A stretch of DNA of 64,000 nt from positions 1 through 64,000 of the forward strand of contig CACZWU010000001.1 of NCBI GenBank assembly GCA_902784965.1, in the 5' to 3' direction. Positions 33,800 to 42,005 of this stretch are shown here, in pieces (positions within the stretch are counted from its first letter, which is position 1; each line of letters opens with the position of its first letter). This stretch comes from an uncultured Bacteroidia bacterium (lineage in GTDB: Bacteria > Bacteroidota > Bacteroidia > Bacteroidales > UBA932). A program made the position numbers and the translations under genes. The notes under the pieces were generated by a model that saw nothing but the letters and a program-made list of their open reading frames with translations, had not been told where the DNA came from and did not search any database.

Positions 33800-33830
33800 T
33801 TTGTTATTAACTTTTTGTTAATTATATTTG
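33800..33830 (+). promoter_or_regulatory. Promoter of the ATPase gene
   Basis: TTTG at 33800-33803, a 19-nt spacer and TATATTTG at 33823-33830, an ideal Bacteroidetes promoter 16 nt before the start codon. Confidence 0.75.
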
Positions 33831-33846
33831 CAAAAACCAGAGACCT

Positions 33847-35028
33847 ATGATGGACAATCCTTTTATACTGGAACCCTTCAAATCTAAGGAGTACTTCTGC
33901 GACAGGGAGCAGGAGACGGAAGAAATCATCCGCAATATCACAAATGGAAGGAATACCACTCTGATCTCTCCTCGCAGGTTGGGTAAGACCGGACTGATAT
34001 TCCGTGTGTTTGACGAGATTGATGAACGAAAACTACCTTATGAGACCATCTATGCAGACATTAGCGATACGCTCTCACTGGAAGAATTCATAAAGGTCCT
34101 TTCTGATGCGGTTGTGTCCAAGTTGAAGAAACAGCAACGTATAGCGGCATTTTTCAAGTCTTTAAAAAGCGTCAGACCGTTGCTTGGGTTAGATCCAATG
34201 ACCGGTTCGCCTCAAGTATCTTTTTCTTTTGCCGATGAAAACCAACAACAGAACACTTTGAAAGATGTTCTGGCCTATCTTGAGAGTTATCCGCAAAAGA
34301 TTATATTTGCCATTGACGAGTTCCAGCAAATACGGGAATACGAAGGCATTAACATGGAGGCAATCCTCAGGAAACATATCCAGCACTTGCACAACGTTCG
34401 CTTCATCTATTGCGGCAGCAAGAAGCACACGATGACCGATATGTTCACCAACGCCAAGAAGCCCTTTTACGAAAGTACATCTTTCTGCTATCTGGCGAAA
34501 CTACCAGTGGCGATCTATGCGGCATTTATCCGGGAGAAGTTTGAATCGGCCGGGAAAAGCATAGATGATGATTCTCTTGACTATATCCTGGAATGGACAA
34601 AAGTACACACCTATTACACACAGCGTCTTTGCAATGAAGTATTTTCACTCTCCGATAGTATAGTCGATAGAGATATCGTGCATAAGGCCATACAGATTAT
34701 TCTTGACAGCGAGCGGGAGAGATTTAGGGAAATCCGTCGGCTGATTACCCGTGCTCAATGGAAGATGCTTTGTGCAATTGCCAAAGAAGACAGTGTCAAG
34801 CAAATAACATCTTCTGCTTTCCTATCAAAATATGGCATCACTTCAGCCCCCACAGCGTTAAGGAACATAAAGGCTCTGATTGACAAAGAGCTTATCCTTG
34901 CCACAACCGAAGAAGATGGAACTTCGTACTCTGTTTATAACGTTTTCCTGTCCAGGTATCTGGCAGGAATGTCTTCCCAAATGTTACCCTTTTTTAGGGA
35001 AACAAAAAGGTACGAAACTTTCTTTTAA
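33847..35028 (+). CDS. Archaeal-type (COG1672-like) ATPase
   Basis: 393 residues; ATGs at 33847 and 33850. Residues 5-60 carry FKSKEYFCDREQETEEI and a Walker A of the form LISPRRLGKT (residues 40-49). Walker B is IIFAIDEFQ (about 153-161). A winged-helix-like C-terminal part follows (SAFLSKYGITSAPTALRNIK) with a final SVYNVFLSRYL. Such STAND-related ATPases are abundant in Bacteroidetes accessory DNA and lack a firmly established role. AT-rich like its neighbour. Its stop codon lies on the first of three palindromic repeats. Confidence 0.85.
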   Translation: MMDNPFILEPFKSKEYFCDREQETEEIIRNITNGRNTTLISPRRLGKTGLIFRVFDEIDERKLPYETIYADISDTLSLEEFIKVLSDAVVSKLKKQQRIAAFFKSLKSVRPLLGLDPMTGSPQVSFSFADENQQQNTLKDVLAYLESYPQKIIFAIDEFQQIREYEGINMEAILRKHIQHLHNVRFIYCGSKKHTMTDMFTNAKKPFYESTSFCYLAKLPVAIYAAFIREKFESAGKSIDDDSLDYILEWTKVHTYYTQRLCNEVFSLSDSIVDRDIVHKAIQIILDSERERFREIRRLITRAQWKMLCAIAKEDSVKQITSSAFLSKYGITSAPTALRNIKALIDKELILATTEEDGTSYSVYNVFLSRYLAGMSSQMLPFFRETKRYETFF

Positions 35029-35109
35029 AACGCACTATTTTACCAAAAATAAAAAAGTAAAACGCATTGTTTTACCATATCATCATGAATAAAACGCACT
35101 ATTTTTTAC
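35026..35109. repeat. Array of three palindromic repeats with 32-bp period
   Basis: TAAAACGCACTATTTTACC (35026), TAAAACGCATTGTTTTACC (35058) and TAAAACGCACTATTTTTTAC (35090) start exactly 32 bp apart. Each is an imperfect palindrome (GTAAAAC / GTTTTAC in the middle copy). The first includes the ATPase stop codon. Confidence 0.75.
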
Positions 35110-35425
35110 TTATATTGTTGCTGCTTTAAGTTGCTCCATGTCCAGCCCGGGGTAGAACTAATCCTAAAAATGACAGGATTTGACATGTTTCTGCTTTAAG
35201 CGTGGCACCTTAAATGTCGGTAAAATTTTCGAAATTTTACCGACAGAATTGCGGTTGACTGTTGGCGAGGTGTTGCCGGATGTGGCCGAAGCGCATTTTT
35301 GAGATGATTTGCCAGCACACGCGAATTTGTTTCGAATATATTGATAATCAGATAGTTGAAAAGATCAATCAATTCGATTGTCCCTGCCATATTCTGCCGC
35401 AATTCGACCACACTCGGCAACGCTT
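35110..35425. other. Non-coding stretch with inverted and direct repeats
   Basis: No gene that I can support. It contains a perfect 14-bp stem-loop TGTCGGTAAAATTT / AAATTTTACCGACA at 35215-35245, and at 35253-35274 the first copy of a 22-bp direct repeat whose second copy is at 36629-36650. A 77-codon open frame on the minus strand (35196-35429) spans both and is not convincing. Confidence 0.6.
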
Positions 35426-36013
35426 TCAATGATAGAACAGGAAACCGAAGTAAATTCGTGGGCCGTGAGGTAGGAGTTCTGATTCACTCAGAGCGCAGAG
35501 GTAATCGACCTTCAGGGTTAGGTGCATCGACCCGGAAACGATGAAATCGCAGCCCACAAACGGGTCGATGGCCATGAATCCTTGCTTATGGTAATGGGTG
35601 TCATCAATAGGAGCCCAAGGCGATACGGGTTTCTCTATCATTAGGAGTGTCGTCATTGCACCGCCACCAAATGTGAGGCCGGCATAGGGCTGAAACCTAC
35701 CTATTACCTTGTAGTAATCGGCCAGGAGGCCGCCCCAGCCATATTTGAGATAGCTACCATTACCGCGCTGGTTCAGCGTGGAGACGTAACCTTCGCTGCC
35801 GATGCGGAAGTGCTCTCCAAGATGCAGGCGAATGACGCCGCCGATACCCAGCGGAGCGCCTTTTGCGGTATAATCAATGGCATCCAGATTACCCTGCAAA
35901 TAGCCCGTATGAACCATCATGCCTCCGTCGAAGCCTCGCAGGCGTTTCTTTTCCTGGGCTGATGCTGAGAGGAATATCAGCAGGCAGATTGCCGTCAGGA
36001 TCAATCGCTTCAT
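35426..36013 (-). CDS. Outer-membrane beta-barrel protein, hypothetical
   Basis: 195 residues from the ATG at 36011-36013. Signal peptide 1-20 (LTAICLLIFLSASA). The mature part begins EKKRLRGFDGGMMVHTGYLQ and has glycine-rich beta strands (GIGGVIRLHLGEHFRIGSEG, RFQPYAGLTFGGGAM), ending in RIYFGFLFYH. An eight-strand barrel is likely; no function assigned. The start overlaps the stop of the upstream DUF4491 gene by 4 bp, so the two are coupled. Both lie between the 22-bp direct repeats. Confidence 0.75.
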   Translation of the reverse strand: MKRLILTAICLLIFLSASAQEKKRLRGFDGGMMVHTGYLQGNLDAIDYTAKGAPLGIGGVIRLHLGEHFRIGSEGYVSTLNQRGNGSYLKYGWGGLLADYYKVIGRFQPYAGLTFGGGAMTTLLMIEKPVSPWAPIDDTHYHKQGFMAIDPFVGCDFIVSGSMHLTLKVDYLCALSESELLPHGPRIYFGFLFYH

Positions 36014-36336
36014 AACTTGCCCTCCATTTCTTTGCGACGCATTTGGTAATATTCGTGCCGCTTGGGATTCTCCGGAAACCAGCCACGCAGAACTCGTTTC
36101 TCCTGCAGGAACATTTCGTGGATGCCCCACAGGCAGCAGAAGGCAAAGCCGCCGATGATGATTGACAATATATCATTCTTAACGAAGAGAGACAGAACGC
36201 AGAATGCCAGGCCGGCCACCAGCCAGAGCCACCAGCTCTGCTTGCCCCAGTGATATTCCATCTTGATTACAAGTGGGTGGCAGATACCGATACTCAGGAA
36301 GACGGCTGCCCCTATGATGATTCCGTTGATATTCAT
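36010..36336 (-). CDS. DUF4491-type small membrane protein
   Basis: 108 residues. Three hydrophobic segments: GIIIGAAVFLSIGICHPLVI, WWLWLVAGLAFCVLSLFV and ILSIIIGGFAFCCLWGI. The cytoplasmic-side tail LRGWFPENPKRHEYY is characteristic of the DUF4491 family of Bacteroidales. Function unknown. First gene of a two-gene unit with the barrel protein; a near-consensus -7 box (GAACTTTG) lies at 36357-36364 on the minus strand. Confidence 0.75.
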   Translation of the reverse strand: MNINGIIIGAAVFLSIGICHPLVIKMEYHWGKQSWWLWLVAGLAFCVLSLFVKNDILSIIIGGFAFCCLWGIHEMFLQEKRVLRGWFPENPKRHEYYQMRRKEMEGKL

Positions 36337-36694
36337 ACAATACTTTTACACCGATGCAAAGTTCGGTATAAGAGTCGGGATATTTTAGACTGAGATGGGA
36401 AGATATTAGGATTATCCTTGCATAGGATGCGATGGTTCCCGGCATGAGGATGACCAGTAATAGCCATATGTCCCCTGGTTGGAGAAAGAACTGCCATTGC
36501 GTTGTCCGGCAGCGGGCAGGAAGATGAATTTTGTAGCATCCGCCAGTCGCCGCCCCAGTTGGCACGCGCGGCATCGTCGCCACGATGGTGTCCACGCTCG
36601 TCCCCACGGCCATCAGGACACAAATGACGGTTGACTGTTGGCGAGGTGTTCGACTTTTTTTTGTATACCTTTGTAAGAAATACCGTCTTTCACC
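36337..36694. other. Spacer without a supported gene
   Basis: About 360 bp. The minus strand is open in two frames but neither translation looks like a protein. The second copy of the 22-bp repeat (GGTTGACTGTTGGCGAGGTG and two more bases) is at 36629-36650, and a TACCTTTG promoter box for the acetyltransferase is at 36666-36673. Confidence 0.55.
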
Positions 36695-37240
36695 ATGAAA
36701 CTCATCCCTATCGATCGGAGCAATATCGCAGCGGCGTGCCGGATCCAGCATACGCTCTTTCAGGAGCCGGAGTGCAATGCCGACCGCGACTATGAAAACG
36801 CCATTCTCTTTCCCGACCGGCATCGGGAATACTGGCTGCTGGAGGTGGATGGGGCCTGGGTGGGCATCGCGGGCATCTATGACCTCGCGGTCGATCCCGA
36901 AACGGCCTGGCTGGCCTGGTTTGGCATCCTGCCGGAGTACCAGCGTCGGGGCTATGCCACGGAAGGGCTCCGGATGTTCGAAGACGTGGCGCGGCAGCGC
37001 GGCTATCTCTATGCCCGGCTCTTCACCGAGCGGACAGACGCGGCCGCCATCGCCTGTTATCTTTACAACGGTTACTTCCAGGAGGAGTACAGCTGCCCCA
37101 CCGACCGCGACGCCCTGAAGATACCTATGTATATTATGTCGAAATCGCTCTATCCCGGCCGCGAATGCCCGCCATGGGGCAACCGCGACATCTCCCTGTG
37201 GTACCAGTTCTCAAAGCAGGGAGAGCGGATCTACGAATAA
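36695..37240 (+). CDS. GNAT-family acetyltransferase
   Basis: 181 residues. The acetyl-CoA site is visible as FGILPEYQRRGYATEGLRMF (about residues 76-95), the motif A form Q/R-x-x-G-x-G/A. N-terminal strands (IPIDRSNIAAACRIQ) and a central WLLEVDGAWVGIAGIYDL fit the fold. Acceptor unknown: it could be an amino acid, antibiotic or protein N-terminus. Promoter box TACCTTTG is 22 nt upstream. Single gene; composition is again that of the core genome. Confidence 0.85.
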   Translation: MKLIPIDRSNIAAACRIQHTLFQEPECNADRDYENAILFPDRHREYWLLEVDGAWVGIAGIYDLAVDPETAWLAWFGILPEYQRRGYATEGLRMFEDVARQRGYLYARLFTERTDAAAIACYLYNGYFQEEYSCPTDRDALKIPMYIMSKSLYPGRECPPWGNRDISLWYQFSKQGERIYE

Positions 37241-37256
37241 ACAAAAATTCCGAAGA

Positions 37257-37287
37257 TTTGGTATCATTTAGAAAATGATTACCTTTG
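37257..37287 (+). promoter_or_regulatory. Promoter of the acyltransferase/ACP pair
   Basis: TTTG at 37257-37260, a 19-nt spacer and TACCTTTG at 37280-37287. This rules out an in-frame TTG at 37285 as a start codon and points to the GTG at 37315. Confidence 0.8.
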
Positions 37288-37314
37288 CGGGACTTTTTTT
37301 TTGCAAAAAAGGGC

Positions 37315-38643
37315 GTGAAAGAAAAACTTTCTTTGGGCTACAAGGCGACCAAGGCGTATTTCAGGCTGATGATTAACGGCCTGTATTACCGTCGTTACTA
37401 TAGCGTGGGTGTGGAAAACATCCCTGCTCCCGGTACGCCCACCCTGGTGGTGTCGGACCACCAGAACTGCCTGAATGATGCACTGGCCGTGCTGTTGGCC
37501 ATCAATGACCGCAAGGTGCGTTTCATCGCCCGGGCTGACGCCTTTACCATCAACCGGCTCTTCACCAAGTTCATCCTCTGGGTGGGGCTGCTGCCTGCCT
37601 TCCGGATGATGTATCAGGGGGAAGAGCAGTTGTGCAAGAATCAGGAGACCTTCCGGCTTTCTGAGCAGAACCTGCTGAACGGCTGCACCATCACGATCTA
37701 TCCGGAAGCCGGACACCAGACCCGCCACTGGCTGGGCTTCTTTTCGCACGGCTACCTGCGCATGGCTTTTGAAGCGGCGCGTATGAGCGGCTTCGAAAAA
37801 GAGATTTTCATCCTGCCTTCCTGCAACCACTATTCAAAATACCACGGCCTTCGCAACGACATGCTGGTGCGTTTCGGTAAGCCGATTTCACTGAAGCCGT
37901 ACTACGAGCGCTTCCAGACCCGGCCCCGAACCGTAAGGCGCGAGGTGAACAATCTCGTCCGCGCCCGCATTCGGGAGTTGATGCTCGACGTCACCGACCT
38001 GGAACACTACGACGACATCGACTTCCTCCGCCGTAGCCGATTCGGAAGCGATTTCGCCCGTTTTGTCGGCAAAAATCCCGACGTGTTGCCCGAACGGCTG
38101 AAAGCGGACCGCGAGTTGGTGGCCCGCATACAGGCCGAGGATATCCCCTTCGACGAAGTTCGTGCCGTGCGCGAGGAGATGGAAGGACTACGTCTGGAAG
38201 ACCGCCAGTTCGACCGTCAGCCCACGGTCCTGAACGTCGTGGGGCAGGCCTTGCTGCTGCTGGTCACTCTGCCGCTGGCTGTGTTGGCTATCTGGCCCTC
38301 CGTCCTCTGCTGGGTCATCCCGCATCATTATTCGAACAAGATGGAAGACAACATGTTCGAGGGCACGCTCCTGCTGCCCATCGACGTGCTGGTGATCATT
38401 CCGCTGTCGTTTGTGATCACCGTGCTGGCAGAATGGCACTGGCTCGGCGCCTGGTCGCTGGTCCATGCTTTCGCCCTGCCGTTGCTGTGTGTCTTCGAGT
38501 GGTACTGGTGCCGCCTGTGGAAGCGGATGTGCGCGGATATCCGCTACCTGAAAGCGGGCAATCGTGCCAAAGAACTGAAAGATAAACGAGAACTGATATT
38601 TACTAAACTGAAATCTATTTTACTATGGACAAACAAGAAATGA
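37315..38643 (+). CDS. PlsC-type glycerolipid acyltransferase
   Basis: 442 residues from a GTG preceded by AAAAAAGG. The acyltransferase box is VVSDHQNCLNDAL (about 46-58), where His and Asp are five residues apart, a variant of HX4D seen in some Bacteroidetes members. The later block IYPEAGHQTRHW corresponds to the substrate-binding EGTR-like region. Two or three membrane helices lie at about 305-385 (LLLLVTLPLAVLAIWPSVLC). It likely transfers acyl chains to glycerophosphate or lyso-lipids. Its 3' end overlaps an acyl carrier protein gene by 19 bp, so the ACP may be the donor carrier. Confidence 0.85.
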   Translation: MKEKLSLGYKATKAYFRLMINGLYYRRYYSVGVENIPAPGTPTLVVSDHQNCLNDALAVLLAINDRKVRFIARADAFTINRLFTKFILWVGLLPAFRMMYQGEEQLCKNQETFRLSEQNLLNGCTITIYPEAGHQTRHWLGFFSHGYLRMAFEAARMSGFEKEIFILPSCNHYSKYHGLRNDMLVRFGKPISLKPYYERFQTRPRTVRREVNNLVRARIRELMLDVTDLEHYDDIDFLRRSRFGSDFARFVGKNPDVLPERLKADRELVARIQAEDIPFDEVRAVREEMEGLRLEDRQFDRQPTVLNVVGQALLLLVTLPLAVLAIWPSVLCWVIPHHYSNKMEDNMFEGTLLLPIDVLVIIPLSFVITVLAEWHWLGAWSLVHAFALPLLCVFEWYWCRLWKRMCADIRYLKAGNRAKELKDKRELIFTKLKSILLWTNKK

Positions 38644-38864
38644 TCGATAAGCTGCGCGCAGCCATCGCCGAGGAGTTCGAGCTCGAGGAAAAAGACATCA
38701 CCCCCGAGGCTCCCATCAAAGAGACCCTGGATCTCGACAGCTTGAGTCTGGTCGACCTGATCGCCCTTATCGAAGCCCAGACGGGCGTGAAGCTCAAAGG
38801 CGTGGAAGTCACCCACATCATCAACTTCGAAGGCCTCTACGACTTCATTTACGAGCGCATGTAG
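38625..38864 (+). CDS. Acyl carrier protein
   Basis: 79 residues, acidic, with the phosphopantetheine site LDLDSLSLVDL (Ser about residue 39), close to the DSL of AcpP. Overlaps the acyltransferase gene and has no fatty-acid synthase genes nearby, so it is probably a dedicated carrier for the acyltransferase rather than the housekeeping AcpP. That is inference. Followed by a terminator at 38890-38919. Confidence 0.9.
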   Translation: MDKQEMIDKLRAAIAEEFELEEKDITPEAPIKETLDLDSLSLVDLIALIEAQTGVKLKGVEVTHIINFEGLYDFIYERM

Positions 38865-38889
38865 AATCTGTTTCTGCATGTTTTTAGGA

Positions 38890-38919
38890 CAAATCCGGTC
38901 GGGAAGACCGGATTTTTTT
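38890..38919 (+). terminator. Terminator after the ACP gene
   Basis: Stem AAATCCGGTC / GACCGGATTT with loop GGGAA and a run of seven T. Confidence 0.85.
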
Positions 38920-38920
38920 A

Positions 38921-38928
38921 TACATTTG
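38921..38928 (+). promoter_or_regulatory. -7 box of the M28 peptidase gene
   Basis: TACATTTG, 24 nt before the start codon and immediately after the previous terminator's T-run, which would occupy the -33 region. Confidence 0.55.
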
Positions 38929-38951
38929 TAGGGTTAAACAAAGGTTGCCCT

Positions 38952-40505
38952 ATGAAAAAACAGCTTATGTATATGCTGACAGTCCTCGCGGCTATCAGCT
39001 TTTCTTTTGGTCTTTCCGCCCAGGACAAGACCGTCAGGAAAATCATTGAAACCGGCACGACTGACAACCGGACGATGGTCCACGCCGACCATCTGGCCAA
39101 CGTCATTGGTGGCCGCATCGTAGGTTCGGCTGCACTGACCGAGGCGGAGGCCTGGGTGAAGGAGCAGTTCGAGTCGTGGGGCCTTGAGGTACTGGTGCAG
39201 GAAGCCGGCACCATCAACGTTGGCTTCAACCGCGGTCCGTGGTCGGGCCGGATGCTGAGCGAAGATGGGATGATGCTCCATTTCGGCACGCCTTCCTACA
39301 CGGCGGGCACCCATGGCAAACAGGCGGGTCCCGTGCTGCTGGAGCCCAAGACGCGCCGGGAATTCGACCGCATGAAGGGCCTGCTCAAGGGCGCCTGGAT
39401 ACTGGTCGACACCGAATCGAACGGCATGGCCATTGATGCGACGGCCAAGGCCAACGAGGAGCGGGCCAAGGTCCTGGCCAAAAACGAAGAGATCGACCGT
39501 CAGAACAATGAGATCCGTCGCTGGAACTATGAGCACCGTGACGAGCCCAAGGAATTGCTCGAATACGAGAAGGCGACAGTGCCCTTCTACCAGGAGATGG
39601 TCGATGCCGGCGTGGCGGGTTTCATCCGTTCGGCCAAGGTGCCCCTCCAGGTAATGTACGACCGTCCGAACTGCTACAACCTGACGATGGAGACCTTGCC
39701 GAAGGCCTGCGACATCCTGCTTGACGAGGCACAGTTCAAGATCATCAGGGAGAAGGTCCTGCGAAAGGACATCTTCCAGCTGGAATTCGACATCCGCAAC
39801 CATTTCTACCGCGGTCCGGTACCCTACCACAATGTGATCGGCATCCTGCGCGGAAGCAAATATCCGAAAGAATACGTGCTGGCCGGCGGCCACCTCGATT
39901 CCTATGATTGCGGCACCGGTGCCGTCGACGACGGCAATGGTACGTCCGTGACCATGGAGGCTGCACGCCTGTTGGCCACCTCCGGCGCGAAGCCCAAGCG
40001 TACCATCCTGTTCTGCATCTGGACGGCCGAAGAGTTCGGCCTGCTGGGCTCGAAGCACTTCGTGGAGAGCAAGACCGTCCCGCTCGACAAGATTTCCAAC
40101 TATTTCAATCGCGACGGTGGCCCGCTCTGCGCGATGGGTGTCAGCGTGCCGGAAGCCATGTACGACGATTTCGTGGAAGTATGCAAGCCCCTGAACGGCA
40201 TCCGTTCCGACTTTCCCTTCACCGTGGAGAAGCGGCAGGGCCCGCCACAGCCGCGTCCGACCCGCGCCGGCGGCAGCGACCACGCCTATTTCGCCATGAA
40301 TGGCGTGCCGACCATCTCCTTCCGCGAACAGGATCCGCTGGGCTATAACTTCGAATACCGTGAGATCTGGCACACGGAGCGCGACATCTACAACAAGCTG
40401 ATTCCGGAGTACATGGAGCACTCGGCGGTCGTCACGGCCGTCGTCCTCTACGGCCTGGCCAACCTCGACCATCTGCTTTCCCGCGAAGGATTATACAAGG
40501 AGTAA
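38952..40505 (+). CDS. M28-family zinc aminopeptidase
   Basis: 517 residues. Signal peptide about 1-24 (LTVLAAISFSFGLSAQ). An N-terminal segment and protease-associated insert are followed by the M28 metal site: AGGHLDSYDCGTGAVDDGNG (His, Asp) and WTAEEFGLLGS (adjacent Glu pair), then RAGGSDHAYFAMNGV (His). It is exported and should remove N-terminal amino acids from peptides. Single gene with its own promoter box and a terminator at 40598-40628. Confidence 0.92.
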   Translation: MKKQLMYMLTVLAAISFSFGLSAQDKTVRKIIETGTTDNRTMVHADHLANVIGGRIVGSAALTEAEAWVKEQFESWGLEVLVQEAGTINVGFNRGPWSGRMLSEDGMMLHFGTPSYTAGTHGKQAGPVLLEPKTRREFDRMKGLLKGAWILVDTESNGMAIDATAKANEERAKVLAKNEEIDRQNNEIRRWNYEHRDEPKELLEYEKATVPFYQEMVDAGVAGFIRSAKVPLQVMYDRPNCYNLTMETLPKACDILLDEAQFKIIREKVLRKDIFQLEFDIRNHFYRGPVPYHNVIGILRGSKYPKEYVLAGGHLDSYDCGTGAVDDGNGTSVTMEAARLLATSGAKPKRTILFCIWTAEEFGLLGSKHFVESKTVPLDKISNYFNRDGGPLCAMGVSVPEAMYDDFVEVCKPLNGIRSDFPFTVEKRQGPPQPRPTRAGGSDHAYFAMNGVPTISFREQDPLGYNFEYREIWHTERDIYNKLIPEYMEHSAVVTAVVLYGLANLDHLLSREGLYKE

Positions 40506-40574
40506 GCGGAGCGTAATGGCGGGTGGTTTTCGGAGCCGCGAGCATTTTTCTGCGAGCGGGACGAAAACCAGAGC
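40504..40574 (-). repeat. Dispersed repeat, copy B (intergenic)
   Basis: Reading the minus strand, it begins GCTCTG and ends CGCTTA like copy A at 29991-30060. It shares the 22-bp core CGCTCGCAGAAAAATGCTCGCG apart from differences outside the core, with TTTTCG/CGAAAA arms. It starts inside the M28 stop region. Confidence 0.7.
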
Positions 40575-40597
40575 CATGGAGCGAAGCTGATTATTGG

Positions 40598-40628
40598 ATA
40601 GCCGACTGGTTTTTCCGGTCGGCTATTT
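40598..40628 (+). terminator. Terminator before the efflux operon
   Basis: 12-bp stem (ATAGCCGACTGG / CCGGTCGGCTAT, one G-T pair) followed by TTTT. Confidence 0.75.
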
Positions 40629-40657
40629 TGCGTGGTGCGATTTTTGTTGTATTTTTG
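40627..40657 (+). promoter_or_regulatory. Promoter of the RND efflux operon
   Basis: TTTG at 40627-40630 (overlapping the terminator tail), a 19-nt spacer and TATTTTTG at 40650-40657; 31 nt before the start at 40689. Confidence 0.75.
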
Positions 40658-40688
40658 CGCCTTCAAAAGTAGAAAACAAGCTGATAAA

Positions 40689-41987
40689 ATGAGAAATATG
40701 ATGAAACAAACAGGACTGTTCGTGCTCGCCCTGCTCGTCGTTGCAGGCGCTTTTGCACAAGACGGTCCCGGTCGGATATCTCTTACCCTTGACGAGGCTC
40801 AACGATACGCGATTGAGCACAACCGCACCCTCGCCAACGCATCGATCGATATCCAGAAGGTTCAGGCCAGCCGCTGGCAGACGATCGCCGGTATGCTCCC
40901 GCAGGTTTCGGCGAGCAGCGCCTATTCCAATATGATGGGCTACAAGATGAACCTGGGAACGATGCAGATCTCGATGCCGCCGTACGCTACCTTCAATGTC
41001 ACCACCAACGTTGCGCTGAGCGGCGCCCAGATCGTTTCGCTGCAGCTGTCCAAGATTTCCCGCAAGATGGCCGACATCAATCTCCATAAGAGCGAAAGGG
41101 ATATCGCCGAGCAGGTGGAGACCCTTTACTATTCTGCTCTGGTGGTCGAAGAGACGATCGGGTTGCTGGAGAAGAACATGGAGAGTATGCTCAAGCTCTT
41201 GCGCATTACCCAGAATTCCGTGGATGTAGGCGTGGCCGAACAGACCGACGCCGACCAGCTGAAGGTGCAGGCCGCTTCTTTGGAGAGCACCATCAACACC
41301 ACGCGCAGCTCGCTCGAAATGGTGTACAATTCGCTGCGAATCCAGCTCTGCCTGGAAGATGACACTGAAATCGTGTTGACAGAAAGCCTCGACGATCTGC
41401 TCAATGTCCAGCGCGCTGCAGCCCTTCTGGCCGAAAAGTTCGATATCGAACGGAATTACGATTATCAGCTCCTGAAGCAGAACACCGAGTTGGCCCGCAA
41501 GCAGATCGCCCTGACCGGCTGGTCGAACGGACCGACCTTCAGCGTGTACCATCAGTACAGCGGCCGTCACAATTTCAGCGACGAGCCGACGATGAACATG
41601 ACGCCGCCGAATATGATCGGCGCCCAGATCAATATCCCGATCTTCACCTCCGGCAAGATGACCGCTGCGATGAAGGATGCACGACTCTCCTACAAGAAGC
41701 AGCTCAACCAGCTGGAAGACAGTGAACTGGCTCTTCGGGTGCAGCACCGCCAACTGGTGTACAACCTGAACAGCGCCCTCGAGAAATACGATATCCAAAA
41801 GAAGAGCGTGGAGGTGGCACAGCGCGTGTTCGACAACATCGCCCTGAAATACGAGCACGGCGTGTCTTCCAGTATGGATGTCACCAACTCCGGCACCAAC
41901 CTCGTTACCGCACAGAGCAACTATGTGCAAGCCGTGCTCGATATCGTCAGCGCGCAGCTGGCCCTCGAAACAATGTTGAATAAATAG
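40689..41987 (+). CDS. TolC-family outer-membrane efflux protein
   Basis: 432 residues from the ATG at 40689 (a second Met at 40698). Signal peptide with LALLVVAGAFAQ. Two long alpha-helical repeats typical of OEP domains: SLTLDEAQRYAIEHNRTLAN at the start and GVSSSMDVTNSGTNLVTAQS near the end, the conserved second-repeat signature. It forms the outer-membrane duct of the RND pump encoded behind it. The open frame extends further upstream but over the promoter. Confidence 0.92.
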   Translation: MRNMMKQTGLFVLALLVVAGAFAQDGPGRISLTLDEAQRYAIEHNRTLANASIDIQKVQASRWQTIAGMLPQVSASSAYSNMMGYKMNLGTMQISMPPYATFNVTTNVALSGAQIVSLQLSKISRKMADINLHKSERDIAEQVETLYYSALVVEETIGLLEKNMESMLKLLRITQNSVDVGVAEQTDADQLKVQAASLESTINTTRSSLEMVYNSLRIQLCLEDDTEIVLTESLDDLLNVQRAAALLAEKFDIERNYDYQLLKQNTELARKQIALTGWSNGPTFSVYHQYSGRHNFSDEPTMNMTPPNMIGAQINIPIFTSGKMTAAMKDARLSYKKQLNQLEDSELALRVQHRQLVYNLNSALEKYDIQKKSVEVAQRVFDNIALKYEHGVSSSMDVTNSGTNLVTAQSNYVQAVLDIVSAQLALETMLNK

Positions 41988-42005
41988 AAAATAGAAATAG
42001 GAAAT

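Noticed and set aside
35026..35109. CRISPR array
   Set aside because: Repeats are only about 19 bp, with 13-bp spacers that are AT-rich and similar in character, and no cas gene is present.
35196..35429. 77-codon minus-strand frame over the stem-loop and 22-bp repeat
   Set aside because: No start context or domain pattern, and it spans a perfect hairpin and a repeat, so the open frame is probably an accident of AT-rich DNA.
36179..36823. Open minus-strand frame of 214 codons over the spacer upstream of the DUF4491 gene
   Set aside because: It overlaps the acetyltransferase start and the DUF4491 gene, its composition is not protein-like, and it contains the 22-bp repeat.
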